Shown here: one piece after another, positions 8,876 through 16,337 of the stretch
How positions within the stretch are numbered: the first letter of the stretch is position 1
Layout: each line of letters begins with the position of its first letter
Source: a virus
Strand: one strand, 5' to 3'
IMG/VR virus record: IMGVR_UViG_3300035698_012682
Location: 1-38,887 of that record
DNA: 38,887 bases
The notes under the pieces: model-generated
What the model was told of the DNA's origin: nothing
The model's input: only the letters and a program-made list of their open reading frames with translations
Databases searched by the model: none
Translations under genes and position numbers: made by a program

Positions 8876-9480
8876 TGACAATACGAAATACATGGCCCGT
8901 CCAAGTTGCAGATGGTGATGAGTTAGCTGAGGGATTCTTCAATGGGAATACTGATAATTCAGGAATTAGGCGTAACGCATCCAGTGAAGATACTACAGAA
9001 TACTCTGCTATAGGTGCGACTTCTTATACAGATATAGGGTATAGCAAAACTTTCACACCTCCCGCAGGAGTTAATTCTTGTATTAAGGCAGTAAAAGTAG
9101 TTCTGGACGCTAAATATGTTACACAGAATGGATTTATTAGAGGGACTTTAACTAATGATACAAACAGTGCAACAATTAATTTAACTTCTGCAGTTTTAAC
9201 CACTGTTAATGGTAACGATGACACCTATTGGTTATCTGTTGGTGATGTTGCATATACTGAAGCAACACTATATGCAGAAACATTAGGCGTAACTGGCCTC
9301 TCAGGGGGAAAATCCAGTTTGACATCCCCAAAAGCAATATGTGGAGGGGCGACATATACTTTAACTTTTAGAGCTGCAAGATCAGGAAGTTCTACTGCAG
9401 CCGATATTTACATAAAAGATATAACTGTCACTATATATTGGGAATATCTTCACGATGTTGTTGTGAGTGGGTGGGCTTAA
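8875..9480 (+). CDS. Putative receptor-binding / tail-fibre protein
   Basis: 201 residues, almost wholly beta (Thr, Ser, Val and Gly rich), with no membrane segment. It has a jelly-roll-like strand spacing and ends with an aromatic strand (I-T-V-T-I-Y-W-E-Y). It follows the tail hub gene, separated only by the HNH gene. Position and composition fit a receptor-binding or tip protein. Host receptor is unknown. Confidence 0.5.
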   Translation: MTIRNTWPVQVADGDELAEGFFNGNTDNSGIRRNASSEDTTEYSAIGATSYTDIGYSKTFTPPAGVNSCIKAVKVVLDAKYVTQNGFIRGTLTNDTNSATINLTSAVLTTVNGNDDTYWLSVGDVAYTEATLYAETLGVTGLSGGKSSLTSPKAICGGATYTLTFRAARSGSSTAADIYIKDITVTIYWEYLHDVVVSGWA

Positions 9481-9485
9481 AAAAA

Positions 9486-11303
9486 ATGAATTGGTTTGAA
9501 AGAATCCATAAAAAAATTCAAGAGAGTAACGATAAACAGTATAAGCTAAGAATTGAGGAATTAGAAACTAAGTTAGTTAAAGAAATAAGCAATCATTCAA
9601 TGTGTGGACGAGAACTAACTGAGCAGTTAGGCACTATGGAATTGTTAGACATTACTTTATTACACCGGGAAATAACTATTTCTAAACTTCAAAAACAACT
9701 AACTCCAGAACCAATTAATGTTCTCGCTCTCGCCAAAAAATATGAATCTAAGATGGAAGCTGAACCTTTCAAATATAACTTCAGAGGGAAAGGAGATGAA
9801 GATATTAAGTTATTTCTTAAGGTTCCTAATAAGCTAAAAGAATTAGTTAGAAGTTTCTCAGTAAAAATTAATAATAAGTATAATCCTCAATCTCCACAAG
9901 AAGCAGTAGGGTATGTTCAAAGATACTTTGCTTATGATGAAAAGAATAAGTTTACTAGAGAATCTGTTGATTTTTGGGATTGGGAGAACTTCTTATTAAC
10001 ATTCAAAGACGATTGCGTTGACGGTGAAATGGAAATAATCACTATAGACGGAATTAAAAAAGTTAAAGATATACAAAATGGAGATCGAGTCTTAAGTTAT
10101 AATTTTGAAACAAAAACTCAAGAATATAAACTGGTTAAAAACTTTGTTGATAAAGGAATGCAAAAGGGTAAAAAAATAAGATTTAAAAATGCTACGTATA
10201 TTAAAGTAACTGAGAATCATCCGTTATGGACTAGGACTGATGAAAAAGGAATTTCTAAATATTCTAAAACTTTAACTTCTGATGTTGATGAAACTCATTG
10301 GTATAAAAATAAAGTTCCCATATCCAAAGGATTAAACATTAATGTTGTAGATGTTCCTTCTTTAACTGAAGATATAATGTTTATAATAGGGCATTATCTT
10401 GCTGAAGGATGGAGTGATGCAAGTCATGTTTGTACTTCAGGAAGAGATATTGAATACAATATAGAACCTTTACTTAAAAAACTAAATATTCCTTACTCTA
10501 TTGGACAAAATGGTGATGGTGTTCCTATACTTAATTTTTTACAAGGTTGGTTTAAAGATTTACTAAAACCTTTAATTAATAATAGTTTTGACATAAATAT
10601 TCCTCCTGAATGGTTGTTTCTTCCAAATAGTAAAATAGAAAGTCTTCTATTGGGTTATTTCCTTGGTGATGGTCATTATGAAAATGAAGGTAAGTCTAAA
10701 ACTTACAGTACTAGTTCTGATAAGTTCGCTAGCGATTTAGTATTTATGAGTGCTCGTTTAGGTAATAATATTTATATGTATCATCAGTTAAAACATGGTG
10801 GTGTCGGGACTAAACCTATTTGGCGCTTAAAATATAATCCTACTGGAGAGAATAATCGTTATCATGGTAATGATGGTCTTGCAGAAACAAGTATAAGGGA
10901 TATTACTGATTGTGAGGATATTCACGTTTTTGATTTTGAGGTTGAAGATAATCATTCATATTTTAACAAGCATGGGCATTTACTTCATAATTGCGATGCG
11001 GTGGCTGGTGCTATGTATGTGATAATTGTTGATTTATTAACGATGAAGGGATGGAGTGTTCATAAAGAACGCTTATGGTTCCATGTTAACAGAAATTATA
11101 AGGAAAGACACGCAAACAACATCTGGTTAGCGGACGATGGCCTATTCTACACTGTTGAATCTACAATAGATATAAAGGGCACCCTAAATAGAAAATGGAC
11201 TCATGTCCCTTTAAAGTATGATAGTTTCTATACACACCACGATGCATTCGCAAAAGCAAACAAAAGCCACAGAGGCAATAACTCAATAAGGCACGAACTA
11301 TGA
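9486..11303 (+). CDS. Transglutaminase-like cysteine peptidase, interrupted by an intein
   Basis: 605-residue precursor. The mature protein after splicing would be about 279 residues. The first ~90 residues are coiled-coil. The C-terminal domain shows the transglutaminase-like catalytic pattern: D-C-D-A-V-A (Cys 503 in the precursor), His 542 in H-A-N-N-I-W-L, and Glu 558 in V-E-S-T, in place of the usual Asp. Such domains are cysteine peptidase/amidase-like and could serve tail penetration or lysis. The next gene starts in its stop (ATGA). The intein sits immediately before the catalytic Cys. The ATG at 9486 is preferred to an upstream non-ATG start at 9438 lying within the previous gene. 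Confidence 0.75.
   Translation: MNWFERIHKKIQESNDKQYKLRIEELETKLVKEISNHSMCGRELTEQLGTMELLDITLLHREITISKLQKQLTPEPINVLALAKKYESKMEAEPFKYNFRGKGDEDIKLFLKVPNKLKELVRSFSVKINNKYNPQSPQEAVGYVQRYFAYDEKNKFTRESVDFWDWENFLLTFKDDCVDGEMEIITIDGIKKVKDIQNGDRVLSYNFETKTQEYKLVKNFVDKGMQKGKKIRFKNATYIKVTENHPLWTRTDEKGISKYSKTLTSDVDETHWYKNKVPISKGLNINVVDVPSLTEDIMFIIGHYLAEGWSDASHVCTSGRDIEYNIEPLLKKLNIPYSIGQNGDGVPILNFLQGWFKDLLKPLINNSFDINIPPEWLFLPNSKIESLLLGYFLGDGHYENEGKSKTYSTSSDKFASDLVFMSARLGNNIYMYHQLKHGGVGTKPIWRLKYNPTGENNRYHGNDGLAETSIRDITDCEDIHVFDFEVEDNHSYFNKHGHLLHNCDAVAGAMYVIIVDLLTMKGWSVHKERLWFHVNRNYKERHANNIWLADDGLFYTVESTIDIKGTLNRKWTHVPLKYDSFYTHHDAFAKANKSHRGNNSIRHEL
10014..10991 (+). other. Intein with LAGLIDADG homing endonuclease (326 aa)
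   Basis: Block A begins at Cys (C-V-D-G-E-M-E-I-I-T). Block B contains V-T-E-N-H-P-L-W-T. Two LAGLIDADG-type motifs are visible: I-I-G-H-Y-L-A-E-G and L-L-G-Y-F-L-G-D-G. The C-terminal blocks are V-F-D-F-E-V-E-D-N-H-S-Y-F and finally L-L-H-N, followed by the Cys +1 residue. All residues needed for standard class 1 splicing (Cys1, block B His, terminal His-Asn, Cys+1) are present. It is in frame with both exteins, so it is probably active. Confidence 0.93.
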
Positions 11304-11416
11304 ACGAAGCATTTGTAGAACACTACGCAAGAATAGTTAGAGATATTAAACTAGTAATTGATGATGAAAGACTTAGTGATGAAGAAAAGATAAAATTACT
11401 AGGAGTAATATTATAA
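11300..11416 (+). CDS. Small acidic protein, 38 aa
   Basis: Starts within the stop codon of the transglutaminase-like gene (ATGA). The whole peptide looks helical and highly charged (D-D-E-R-L-S-D-E-E-K). The tight overlap supports it as a coupled gene. No function is suggested. It precedes the holin-like gene by about 20 bases. Confidence 0.55.
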   Translation: MNEAFVEHYARIVRDIKLVIDDERLSDEEKIKLLGVIL

Positions 11417-11437
11417 AAATAATGGAGGAAGACTAAA

Positions 11438-11629
11438 ATGGTAAATGAAGTATTTATCCCAAAAAAAGATTGGTGGAAGTCAAAAACAATCTGGGCAGGA
11501 GTGGCAACAGTAATCATTGCAGCTCTAACAGCAATGTATGGTGAAACGAGCACAATAACTGCAGTAGCAGTATCTATACTTGGAGCACTAGGAGTATATG
11601 GACGTTCAGTAGCAACATCAACAATTTAA
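11438..11629 (+). CDS. Holin-like small membrane protein
   Basis: 63 residues with a good ribosome-binding site (GGAGGAAG). A short polar N-terminus ending in W-W-K-S-K-T-I-W is followed by two hydrophobic segments (about 19-33 and 40-52), and the end is L-G-V-Y-G-R-S-V-A-T. This is the typical layout of small phage holins, with a W-x-S-K-T-x-W start and a G-R near the C-terminus. In an archaeal virus it would permeabilise the host membrane. It sits at the end of the tail module next to the transglutaminase-like enzyme, as expected for a lysis pair. Confidence 0.65.
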   Translation: MVNEVFIPKKDWWKSKTIWAGVATVIIAALTAMYGETSTITAVAVSILGALGVYGRSVATSTI

Positions 11630-11643
11630 TTTTATTTTTTTTT
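11627..11643 (+). terminator. T-tract between holin-like and A1-like genes
   Basis: The holin-like stop runs into a T-rich tract ending in ten or more consecutive T. AGGATAGGAGGATAG follows as a strong ribosome-binding site for the next gene. No stem-loop is visible. T-tracts alone can terminate archaeal RNA polymerase, so this may be a partial terminator. Confidence 0.45.
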
Positions 11644-11662
11644 AGGATAGGAGGATAGAAAC

Positions 11663-13024
11663 ATGAACGGAAAATACTTTATTACTTCTGCACAAGCACA
11701 TGCAAAAGTAAACACAGAATTCTTAAAAAACATAGAAACATATTGCAACATGAATGATTTTGAATTAATGATTCTTCCAATGATAGGTCAAGCTGCAGCA
11801 GAAGATTATTATCCAGAAACAATGAATCCATTATTACCAAAAGATGCTATTGTTTATAATGAATTAAAACTAAACACTAACTTAGGAATAAATCAATTTA
11901 ACATTAGACCGTATCAAATAGACCCAATAACTGGATTGAGTAGATTCGCACAACACGAAACAAGTAAAATCTTTGCGAGTCCAAAACAACGAATCAAATA
12001 TATGAGTCACAGTAAATATAAAATACCTAAAGGATTATTTACACCAGGAGCAGTAACACATCCAAACTATGCGACAGGAAGAGATGTTAGTGCAGAACGA
12101 AGAAGACTAGGAAATATAGCCACACTAGATCATGTTTATGGTGGACTAGTTGTAGAAATAGAAAACAATAAAGTGTTTCACATAAGAAATATTCGTGCAG
12201 CAAAGAATGGAAAGTTTGTAGATTTAGGAAAACAATATACAAATGGTAAAGTTTATCATGCACCAATTGAAGCTATGGTTTGTGGAGATTGGCATAATGG
12301 ATATACTGATAAGATTGTGCGAAAAGAAACCCTTAATATGATGGGAGAATATCATCCTAAACGAATTATATTACATGACTTCGTAAACATACACAGTGTC
12401 AGTCATCACATGCAAAAAGATTTAATATTCCAAATGATAAGAGAGGGTGTCGATAAAAACCAACTGTCTTTGGAAAGAGAATTGAAACTTGCAGGAAAAG
12501 AATTGTTAGTTATTAATGAAGCAGCTAACGGTGCAGACATTGTATTAGTTCCAAGCAACCATCACTCATTCCTTGACAGATATTTAGATGAGGGTAGATT
12601 TGTTAAAGACCCTATGAATGCAAAATTGGCGTTTAAACTAGCAATAGAATATGCAAATCATAAGATACCTGTCGAAGCAGGAATCAAAATGTTTACTGAT
12701 TTACCAGACAACATTAAGTTCTTAGGTATCTGGGATGATTACAAAGTACAAGGCTATCAATTAGGAAGTCATGGTCACATGGGTCCTGCAGGTGGAAGAG
12801 GAAGTATGGGTAGTAAAGAAAACGATTTTGGTAAAAGTATTACTGGGCACGTTCATAGTGCAGAAGCTTTAAGATTTTCATACACAGTAGGTATGATGTT
12901 GCCTTACAAAACATTTTATATGAGAGGTAGTCCGAACAGATGCACACATACACATGCAATGTTGTATAATACATCTGCAGTTCAATTGGTGAATATAATT
13001 AATGGTAAACATAAACTCAGTTAA
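11663..13024 (+). CDS. T5 A1-like metallophosphoesterase
   Basis: 453 residues. The C-terminal two-thirds carries the calcineurin-like metallophosphoesterase motif series: G-D-W-H-N-G (208-213), H-D-F (238-240), S-N-H-H-S-F-L-D-R (298-306), G-S-H-G-H-M-G-P (368-375) and G-H-V-H-S (395-399). The combination S-N-H-x-x-F-L-D-R plus G-x-R-G-S plus G-H-x-H-S is that of phage T5 A1-type proteins, which are tied to host DNA degradation and second-step DNA transfer. The usual S-N-H-D is S-N-H-H here. It has a very strong ribosome-binding site and is the last gene of the rightward block, unlike T5 where A1 is pre-early. Confidence 0.75.
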   Translation: MNGKYFITSAQAHAKVNTEFLKNIETYCNMNDFELMILPMIGQAAAEDYYPETMNPLLPKDAIVYNELKLNTNLGINQFNIRPYQIDPITGLSRFAQHETSKIFASPKQRIKYMSHSKYKIPKGLFTPGAVTHPNYATGRDVSAERRRLGNIATLDHVYGGLVVEIENNKVFHIRNIRAAKNGKFVDLGKQYTNGKVYHAPIEAMVCGDWHNGYTDKIVRKETLNMMGEYHPKRIILHDFVNIHSVSHHMQKDLIFQMIREGVDKNQLSLERELKLAGKELLVINEAANGADIVLVPSNHHSFLDRYLDEGRFVKDPMNAKLAFKLAIEYANHKIPVEAGIKMFTDLPDNIKFLGIWDDYKVQGYQLGSHGHMGPAGGRGSMGSKENDFGKSITGHVHSAEALRFSYTVGMMLPYKTFYMRGSPNRCTHTHAMLYNTSAVQLVNIINGKHKLS

Positions 13025-13040
13025 TCTTCTTGGTGGTCTT

Positions 13041-13110
13041 GGGTTAACTAACCCCTCCTAGATTCTCACCCATCTTGTATGCGATCCAGGATCACCATTA
13101 TTTTCTTTTC
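13041..13110. terminator. Convergent terminator region
   Basis: This gap separates the end of the rightward block from the end of the leftward one. It holds two small hairpins: GGGTTA-AC-TAACCC (13041-13054) and GATCC-A-GGATC (13083-13093). The second is followed on the + strand by a T-rich run (TTATTTTCTTTTCC). It is probably a bidirectional terminator. Stems are short with tiny loops, so the exact structures are uncertain. Confidence 0.5.
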
Positions 13111-13123
13111 CATTAACGAAGAA

Positions 13124-13528
13124 TTACTTTCTCCGTCTTAACCGAACATTAATGATCTCATTAAAAGACTTCTTATCGAACAAAACATTACGTTCAATCT
13201 GCGCCTTCAATTCATAATAAGCACAATCAAACTTATCAACACACAACAACAATATCCTGCGTTCAAAATTCTTAACACCATACAACTCAACATCTGCAAG
13301 TAAGTTAGGACTACTCCCCCAATAAAATTTCCAATCAGACTCAACAAGATAATGTCGCTTATTCTTACGACCCTTTAAAGGTTTGCGAACTCTCTTGCTA
13401 TGAAAGAATTTTTTACCAATATAATAGCGATCTGTAACCTTGTTCAAAATAATATACACATAACCTTGATACTTACTAATATCTTCAGGTGCTCCAATCC
13501 ATTCATTATCTTCAGTCATACAAATCAA
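13124..13528 (-). CDS. GIY-YIG family endonuclease
   Basis: 134 residues. The GIY-YIG core is visible at about residues 22-40: G-Y-V-Y-I-I-L-N...Y-Y-I-G-K-K. A basic patch (K-G-R-K-N-K-R-H-Y) and Y-W-G-S-S-P follow, then N-F-E-R-R-I-L, a layout seen in free-standing phage GIY-YIG homing endonucleases of the Seg type. The start overlaps the end of the upstream gene by 17 bases. The C-terminus is very basic, consistent with DNA binding. It is the last gene of the leftward block. Confidence 0.8.
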   Translation of the reverse strand: MICMTEDNEWIGAPEDISKYQGYVYIILNKVTDRYYIGKKFFHSKRVRKPLKGRKNKRHYLVESDWKFYWGSSPNLLADVELYGVKNFERRILLLCVDKFDCAYYELKAQIERNVLFDKKSFNEIINVRLRRRK

Positions 13529-13895
13529 TCCCTTTCTTCTTCAACAATAATTCATAACGCTTCTTGAGATCATAATTAACAACCAACACAGGAGACTCCC
13601 CTTGCTCAGTAACCAAACCACCCCACTCACCAACATAATAATTTCTGAAATAAATCTTGCTACGAACAATACTTCTTAACTTAGTCTTGAACAACTTCCC
13701 GGGAGAATCTCCAGGAATTATGCAACTAGGTAAACAATTAACAGGAGCAGGAATATTATTTTTTATGAACAACTCTCTAACTTGAAAATATAGTTTGTTG
13801 AATTCTAGTTTTTCTTCCCACCACGCATTGAATTCAGACTCTTCTATTGCAAATGGATTCTGCATCACTATATCATCTTTACTTATTGTTATCAT
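13512..13895 (-). CDS. Unknown protein, 127 aa
   Basis: No recognised domain. The N-terminal third is helical and aromatic (F-N-A-W-W-E-E-K). The middle has two Cys (N-C-L-P-S-C) and P-G-D-S-P-G-K-L-F, then a basic stretch R-S-I-V-R-S-K-I-Y-F-R-N. The 3' end overlaps the GIY-YIG nuclease gene. A hairpin-type terminator lies upstream, so it may have its own promoter: an AT-rich T-T-A-T-A-T-T-T-T run lies close before the start. Confidence 0.6.
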   Translation of the reverse strand: MITISKDDIVMQNPFAIEESEFNAWWEEKLEFNKLYFQVRELFIKNNIPAPVNCLPSCIIPGDSPGKLFKTKLRSIVRSKIYFRNYYVGEWGGLVTEQGESPVLVVNYDLKKRYELLLKKKGIDLYD

Positions 13896-13942
13896 TTTGT
13901 AAAATATAAGCAGTTTAGACTCATACGTAGGGAGCTAAAGGA

Positions 13943-13959
13943 AAGGACTATCAGTCCTT
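13943..13959 (-). terminator. Hairpin downstream of the DNA methyltransferase
   Basis: AAGGACT, a three-base loop (ATC) and AGTCCTT form a perfect 7-bp stem in the otherwise empty 104-base gap after the methyltransferase stop. It separates the methyltransferase from the following leftward gene and could act as a terminator or RNA-processing site. There is no strong T-run directly after it on the - strand, so termination is uncertain. Confidence 0.5.
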
Positions 13960-13988
13960 ATTGCTTGATGTAGCGATTGTAAAGTTTA

Positions 13989-14002
13989 CTATTTTGCGAT
14001 TA
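13989..14002 (-). repeat. Degenerate third copy of the TAATCGCAA repeat
   Basis: CTATTTTGCGATTA on the + strand matches the last 14 bases of the two perfect 17-bp repeats (14777-14793, 15805-15821) at 12 positions. It overlaps the methyltransferase stop, with the TAA being part of the repeat. So all three consecutive genes end at or next to a copy. Confidence 0.5.
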
Positions 14003-14764
14003 GGTTAAACGCTTCTTTATTATTTTAATATATTCTTCTTCTTTCTCAATCAAAATAAAACCTCTATTGAGATTCTTACAAGCAACACCAGTAGTACCGC
14101 TACCAGCAACATTATCAAGAACAATATCACCCTCATCAGAATAAGTCTCAATCAAATACTCAAACAATTTAACAGGCTTCTGGGTAGGATGTAATTTAAT
14201 ATCAACATCATCAGAATACGTTTTAGATATTGAAGGATTATGAGGAACTCTAAAAGCCAATATAGATAGCGGATAACGAGTACCATCATCCTTTTTACGA
14301 GTCATATTTAAAGACGAGTAAATAGTATTATTTTCACCATACATACTTAAAGTCTTCCTCTGTGTAAGAAACTCTTTATCTTCAACACCCCATTTTTGAG
14401 GGTTATATTTATATTTGCCTTTTTTAGAGAATATAATAACTGCTTCATGCACTTTAATATGTTTTTGTTTCGCACTTAGCCCAGAACCGCTTTTATTTTT
14501 AAGCCAACATAATTCCTCTCTAAATAATGCAATATTACTTAATATCAATTTACTAGTAAAAGGTTGACTCGCAGTTAATACTATAACCCCATCATCTTTA
14601 ATTATTCGTTCATACTGTCCCCATAATAATTCTAAATTAATGATAGAATCCCAAGAACAAGCAGTAGTTCCATAAGGTAGGTCAGCTAAAATCATATCAA
14701 CAGATTTATTAGCTATATCTTTCATCACTTCAAGACAATCTCCATGTATTATTTCTTGTTTCAT
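14000..14764 (-). CDS. DNA methyltransferase (DLPYG type, N6-adenine or N4-cytosine)
   Basis: 254 residues. The amino-methyltransferase motif IV is A-D-L-P-Y-G-T-T-A-C-S-W-D near residue 27. The SAM-binding motif I lies near the C-terminus (D-N-V-A-G-S-G-T-T-G, about residue 217), so the order is catalytic then SAM-binding, as in the beta class. K-L-H-P-T-Q-K-P (about residue 190) precedes it. This is a common phage solitary methyltransferase used to protect viral DNA from restriction. No cognate restriction gene is seen nearby. The preceding gene is a PAPS-reductase-like protein and the two are linked by a shared repeat. Confidence 0.88.
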   Translation of the reverse strand: MKQEIIHGDCLEVMKDIANKSVDMILADLPYGTTACSWDSIINLELLWGQYERIIKDDGVIVLTASQPFTSKLILSNIALFREELCWLKNKSGSGLSAKQKHIKVHEAVIIFSKKGKYKYNPQKWGVEDKEFLTQRKTLSMYGENNTIYSSLNMTRKKDDGTRYPLSILAFRVPHNPSISKTYSDDVDIKLHPTQKPVKLFEYLIETYSDEGDIVLDNVAGSGTTGVACKNLNRGFILIEKEEEYIKIIKKRLT

Positions 14765-14776
14765 TTTACCTTTTTT

Positions 14777-14793
14777 TAACTTTGTTGCGATTA
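14777..14793. repeat. 17-bp direct repeat, left copy
   Basis: TAACTTTGTTGCGATTA, identical to 15805-15821. The pair brackets the PAPS-reductase-like gene (unit 1,028 bp). On the coding strand it reads TAATCGCAACAAAGTTA just after that gene's stop codon. Confidence 0.85.
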
Positions 14794-14796
14794 TGA

Positions 14797-15747
14797 CTAG
14801 TCAAATATGTTACTACAACTATGACATTCATACTTTAAGTTCTTATCAGGAATATGTCCTAATCTAAAATTTTCTTCTAACTCAAAGATTTTAATTTCTT
14901 CTTTAGTCTTACGATCAATAAAACCACCTTGACCTCTTAACCTTCTGCCCTCATTATCCCAGTGTTTAGTTTGCTCCCATAATTCAGGGCTATTCTTCCA
15001 CTGCATATACAATCCCCATTGATTCTGCTTAGGACATTGAAAACAACCACTACGATTATATCTATCATAAATAGGATTATGAAGTTTCTTACCTTGAAGA
15101 AACTTAGCACATTCAAGTTCAGTCATACCAATCTCAGTAAGATAATGCCTTAATCTATGGTCTTTCTCTGTTGCTTTCTGTCTTTTAGTTTCATCACTCG
15201 CTATACCTACAAAAATATTACTTGCATCTTCCATCTTCTTTTGTAATGGATTAACTTTAGCTTCTCTTGAATACCAACAATGACCTGCAATAGTAATAGG
15301 ATAAGACCTTATTGTCCCACCATTAGCACCTTTAGACACTATTCCATAAAACCAATAATCCCATAAACTAATTATTGTATTCTTAGTCCATTCACTAGGG
15401 TAAAAATCTAAATCAACAACTTCAACACCTTTAGCTTCAAGCTTGGCTTTAACTTCTTTATTCTTATTAAATAATTCTTCTGCTCTAAAAGTCTTAGGTT
15501 TTAGAGTTGTAAGTTTCAGATCATAGTTTTTTTCTAAATACTCAATATAAGCGTATAACTCAGGATACTCAAACCCTGTATCAGCAAAAACTATTTCATC
15601 ATAAAATACTTTATTCTCTTGAATTTTAAGAAGCATAGCTGTTGAATCTTTCCCTGCACTAAAAGAAACATAGTTTTTGCCCTTGATTAAGCCTTGTTTA
15701 ATTAGCTTGATCCTGTTCTTCTTTCCGTTCTCAAAATCGTTACACAT
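14797..15747 (-). CDS. PAPS-reductase / DndC-like ATP pyrophosphatase family protein
   Basis: 316 residues. The N-terminus has the PP-loop S-F-S-A-G-K-D-S-T-A (about 28-37), typical of N-type ATP pyrophosphatases (PAPS reductases, DndC). Downstream are D-T-G-F-E-Y-P-E and a cysteine motif S-G-C-F-Q-C-P-K (about residue 233), usual for phage-encoded members. An extra C-terminal C-H-S-C pair may bind metal. Substrate is unknown: adenylyl-activated sulfur chemistry on DNA or RNA is possible but not shown. It lies in a unit bounded by perfect direct repeats, next to a DNA methyltransferase. It could be a mobile cassette. Confidence 0.8.
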   Translation of the reverse strand: MCNDFENGKKNRIKLIKQGLIKGKNYVSFSAGKDSTAMLLKIQENKVFYDEIVFADTGFEYPELYAYIEYLEKNYDLKLTTLKPKTFRAEELFNKNKEVKAKLEAKGVEVVDLDFYPSEWTKNTIISLWDYWFYGIVSKGANGGTIRSYPITIAGHCWYSREAKVNPLQKKMEDASNIFVGIASDETKRQKATEKDHRLRHYLTEIGMTELECAKFLQGKKLHNPIYDRYNRSGCFQCPKQNQWGLYMQWKNSPELWEQTKHWDNEGRRLRGQGGFIDRKTKEEIKIFELEENFRLGHIPDKNLKYECHSCSNIFD

Positions 15748-15780
15748 TTTCTTTTCCTTTACCTTTTTTCTTGTGCCAAA

Positions 15781-15798
15781 GAAGGTTTTTTAACCTTC
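15781..15798 (-). terminator. Hairpin upstream of the PAPS-reductase-like gene
   Basis: GAAGGTT, TTTT loop, AACCTTC: a perfect 7-bp stem between the 71-aa gene and the PAPS-reductase-like gene. On the - strand A-rich sequence follows, so it may be a terminator or a processing site. It is next to the right copy of the 17-bp repeat. Confidence 0.5.
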
Positions 15799-15804
15799 GT
15801 GGTA

Positions 15805-15821
15805 TAACTTTGTTGCGATTA
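15805..15821. repeat. 17-bp direct repeat, right copy
   Basis: Identical to 14777-14793. It overlaps the stop codon of the 71-aa gene by three bases, its TAA being the first bases of the repeat on the coding strand. Confidence 0.85.
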
Positions 15822-16034
15822 AGTAAACCTATCCAATAATTCAGTAGCCCAGACCCACTTCATAGGTTCTCCTCTATGATCGTCATGACAATCTACGACA
15901 TGTTCCATGAATCTATCGTGATTATCATCCAAAAAAGTAGCTAATAACATTGAATAGTTAGTTTTAAAAAAGTTATCCATAGATACCTCATAAGCAATAT
16001 GCTCTTTCGCTCCTTCACTTAATTCTTGTTCCAT
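15819..16034 (-). CDS. Unknown acidic protein, 71 aa
   Basis: The ATG at 16034 follows AGGTGA with good spacing. The GTG nine bases earlier lies inside that site and is less likely. Acidic, with several His (D-D-N-H-D-R... then V-D-C-H-D-D-H-R) that might bind a metal. No family is recognised. Its stop lies within the 17-bp repeat. Confidence 0.6.
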   Translation of the reverse strand: MEQELSEGAKEHIAYEVSMDNFFKTNYSMLLATFLDDNHDRFMEHVVDCHDDHRGEPMKWVWATELLDRFT

Positions 16035-16072
16035 TTGTTTCACCTTTTATTTAAATACTAATTGTGCGAACT

Positions 16073-16321
16073 TTATGTAAAGAACGCCCATGAGTCTTCT
16101 TCTTCAAAGAATCCATAACGAGCCATCAATGTTACTTCTGTTTCAGTCATTTTTTTTACAACAGATTCAAAATCACAACAATAAATAATGTCATGTCCCG
16201 CTGCAAAGTCTAATTCATCTACAAAAGTATTTAGTAATGTTATACCGCTGTATTTTCTGTGCTTTATATCGAGATCAGAATCTACTTCATCAATTATCTT
16301 TTGTGCTTCTTCTAAATTCAT
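16073..16321 (-). CDS. Unknown acidic protein, 82 aa
   Basis: Ribosome-binding site AGGTGA precedes the start. Very acidic, mostly helical, ending E-E-E-D-S-W-A-F-F-T. It contains a C-C pair near the middle. No family is recognised. Small acidic early proteins of viruses often act as inhibitors or DNA mimics, but nothing specific shows that here. Confidence 0.6.
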   Translation of the reverse strand: MNLEEAQKIIDEVDSDLDIKHRKYSGITLLNTFVDELDFAAGHDIIYCCDFESVVKKMTETEVTLMARYGFFEEEDSWAFFT

Positions 16322-16337
16322 ATTTTCACCTACTTAT

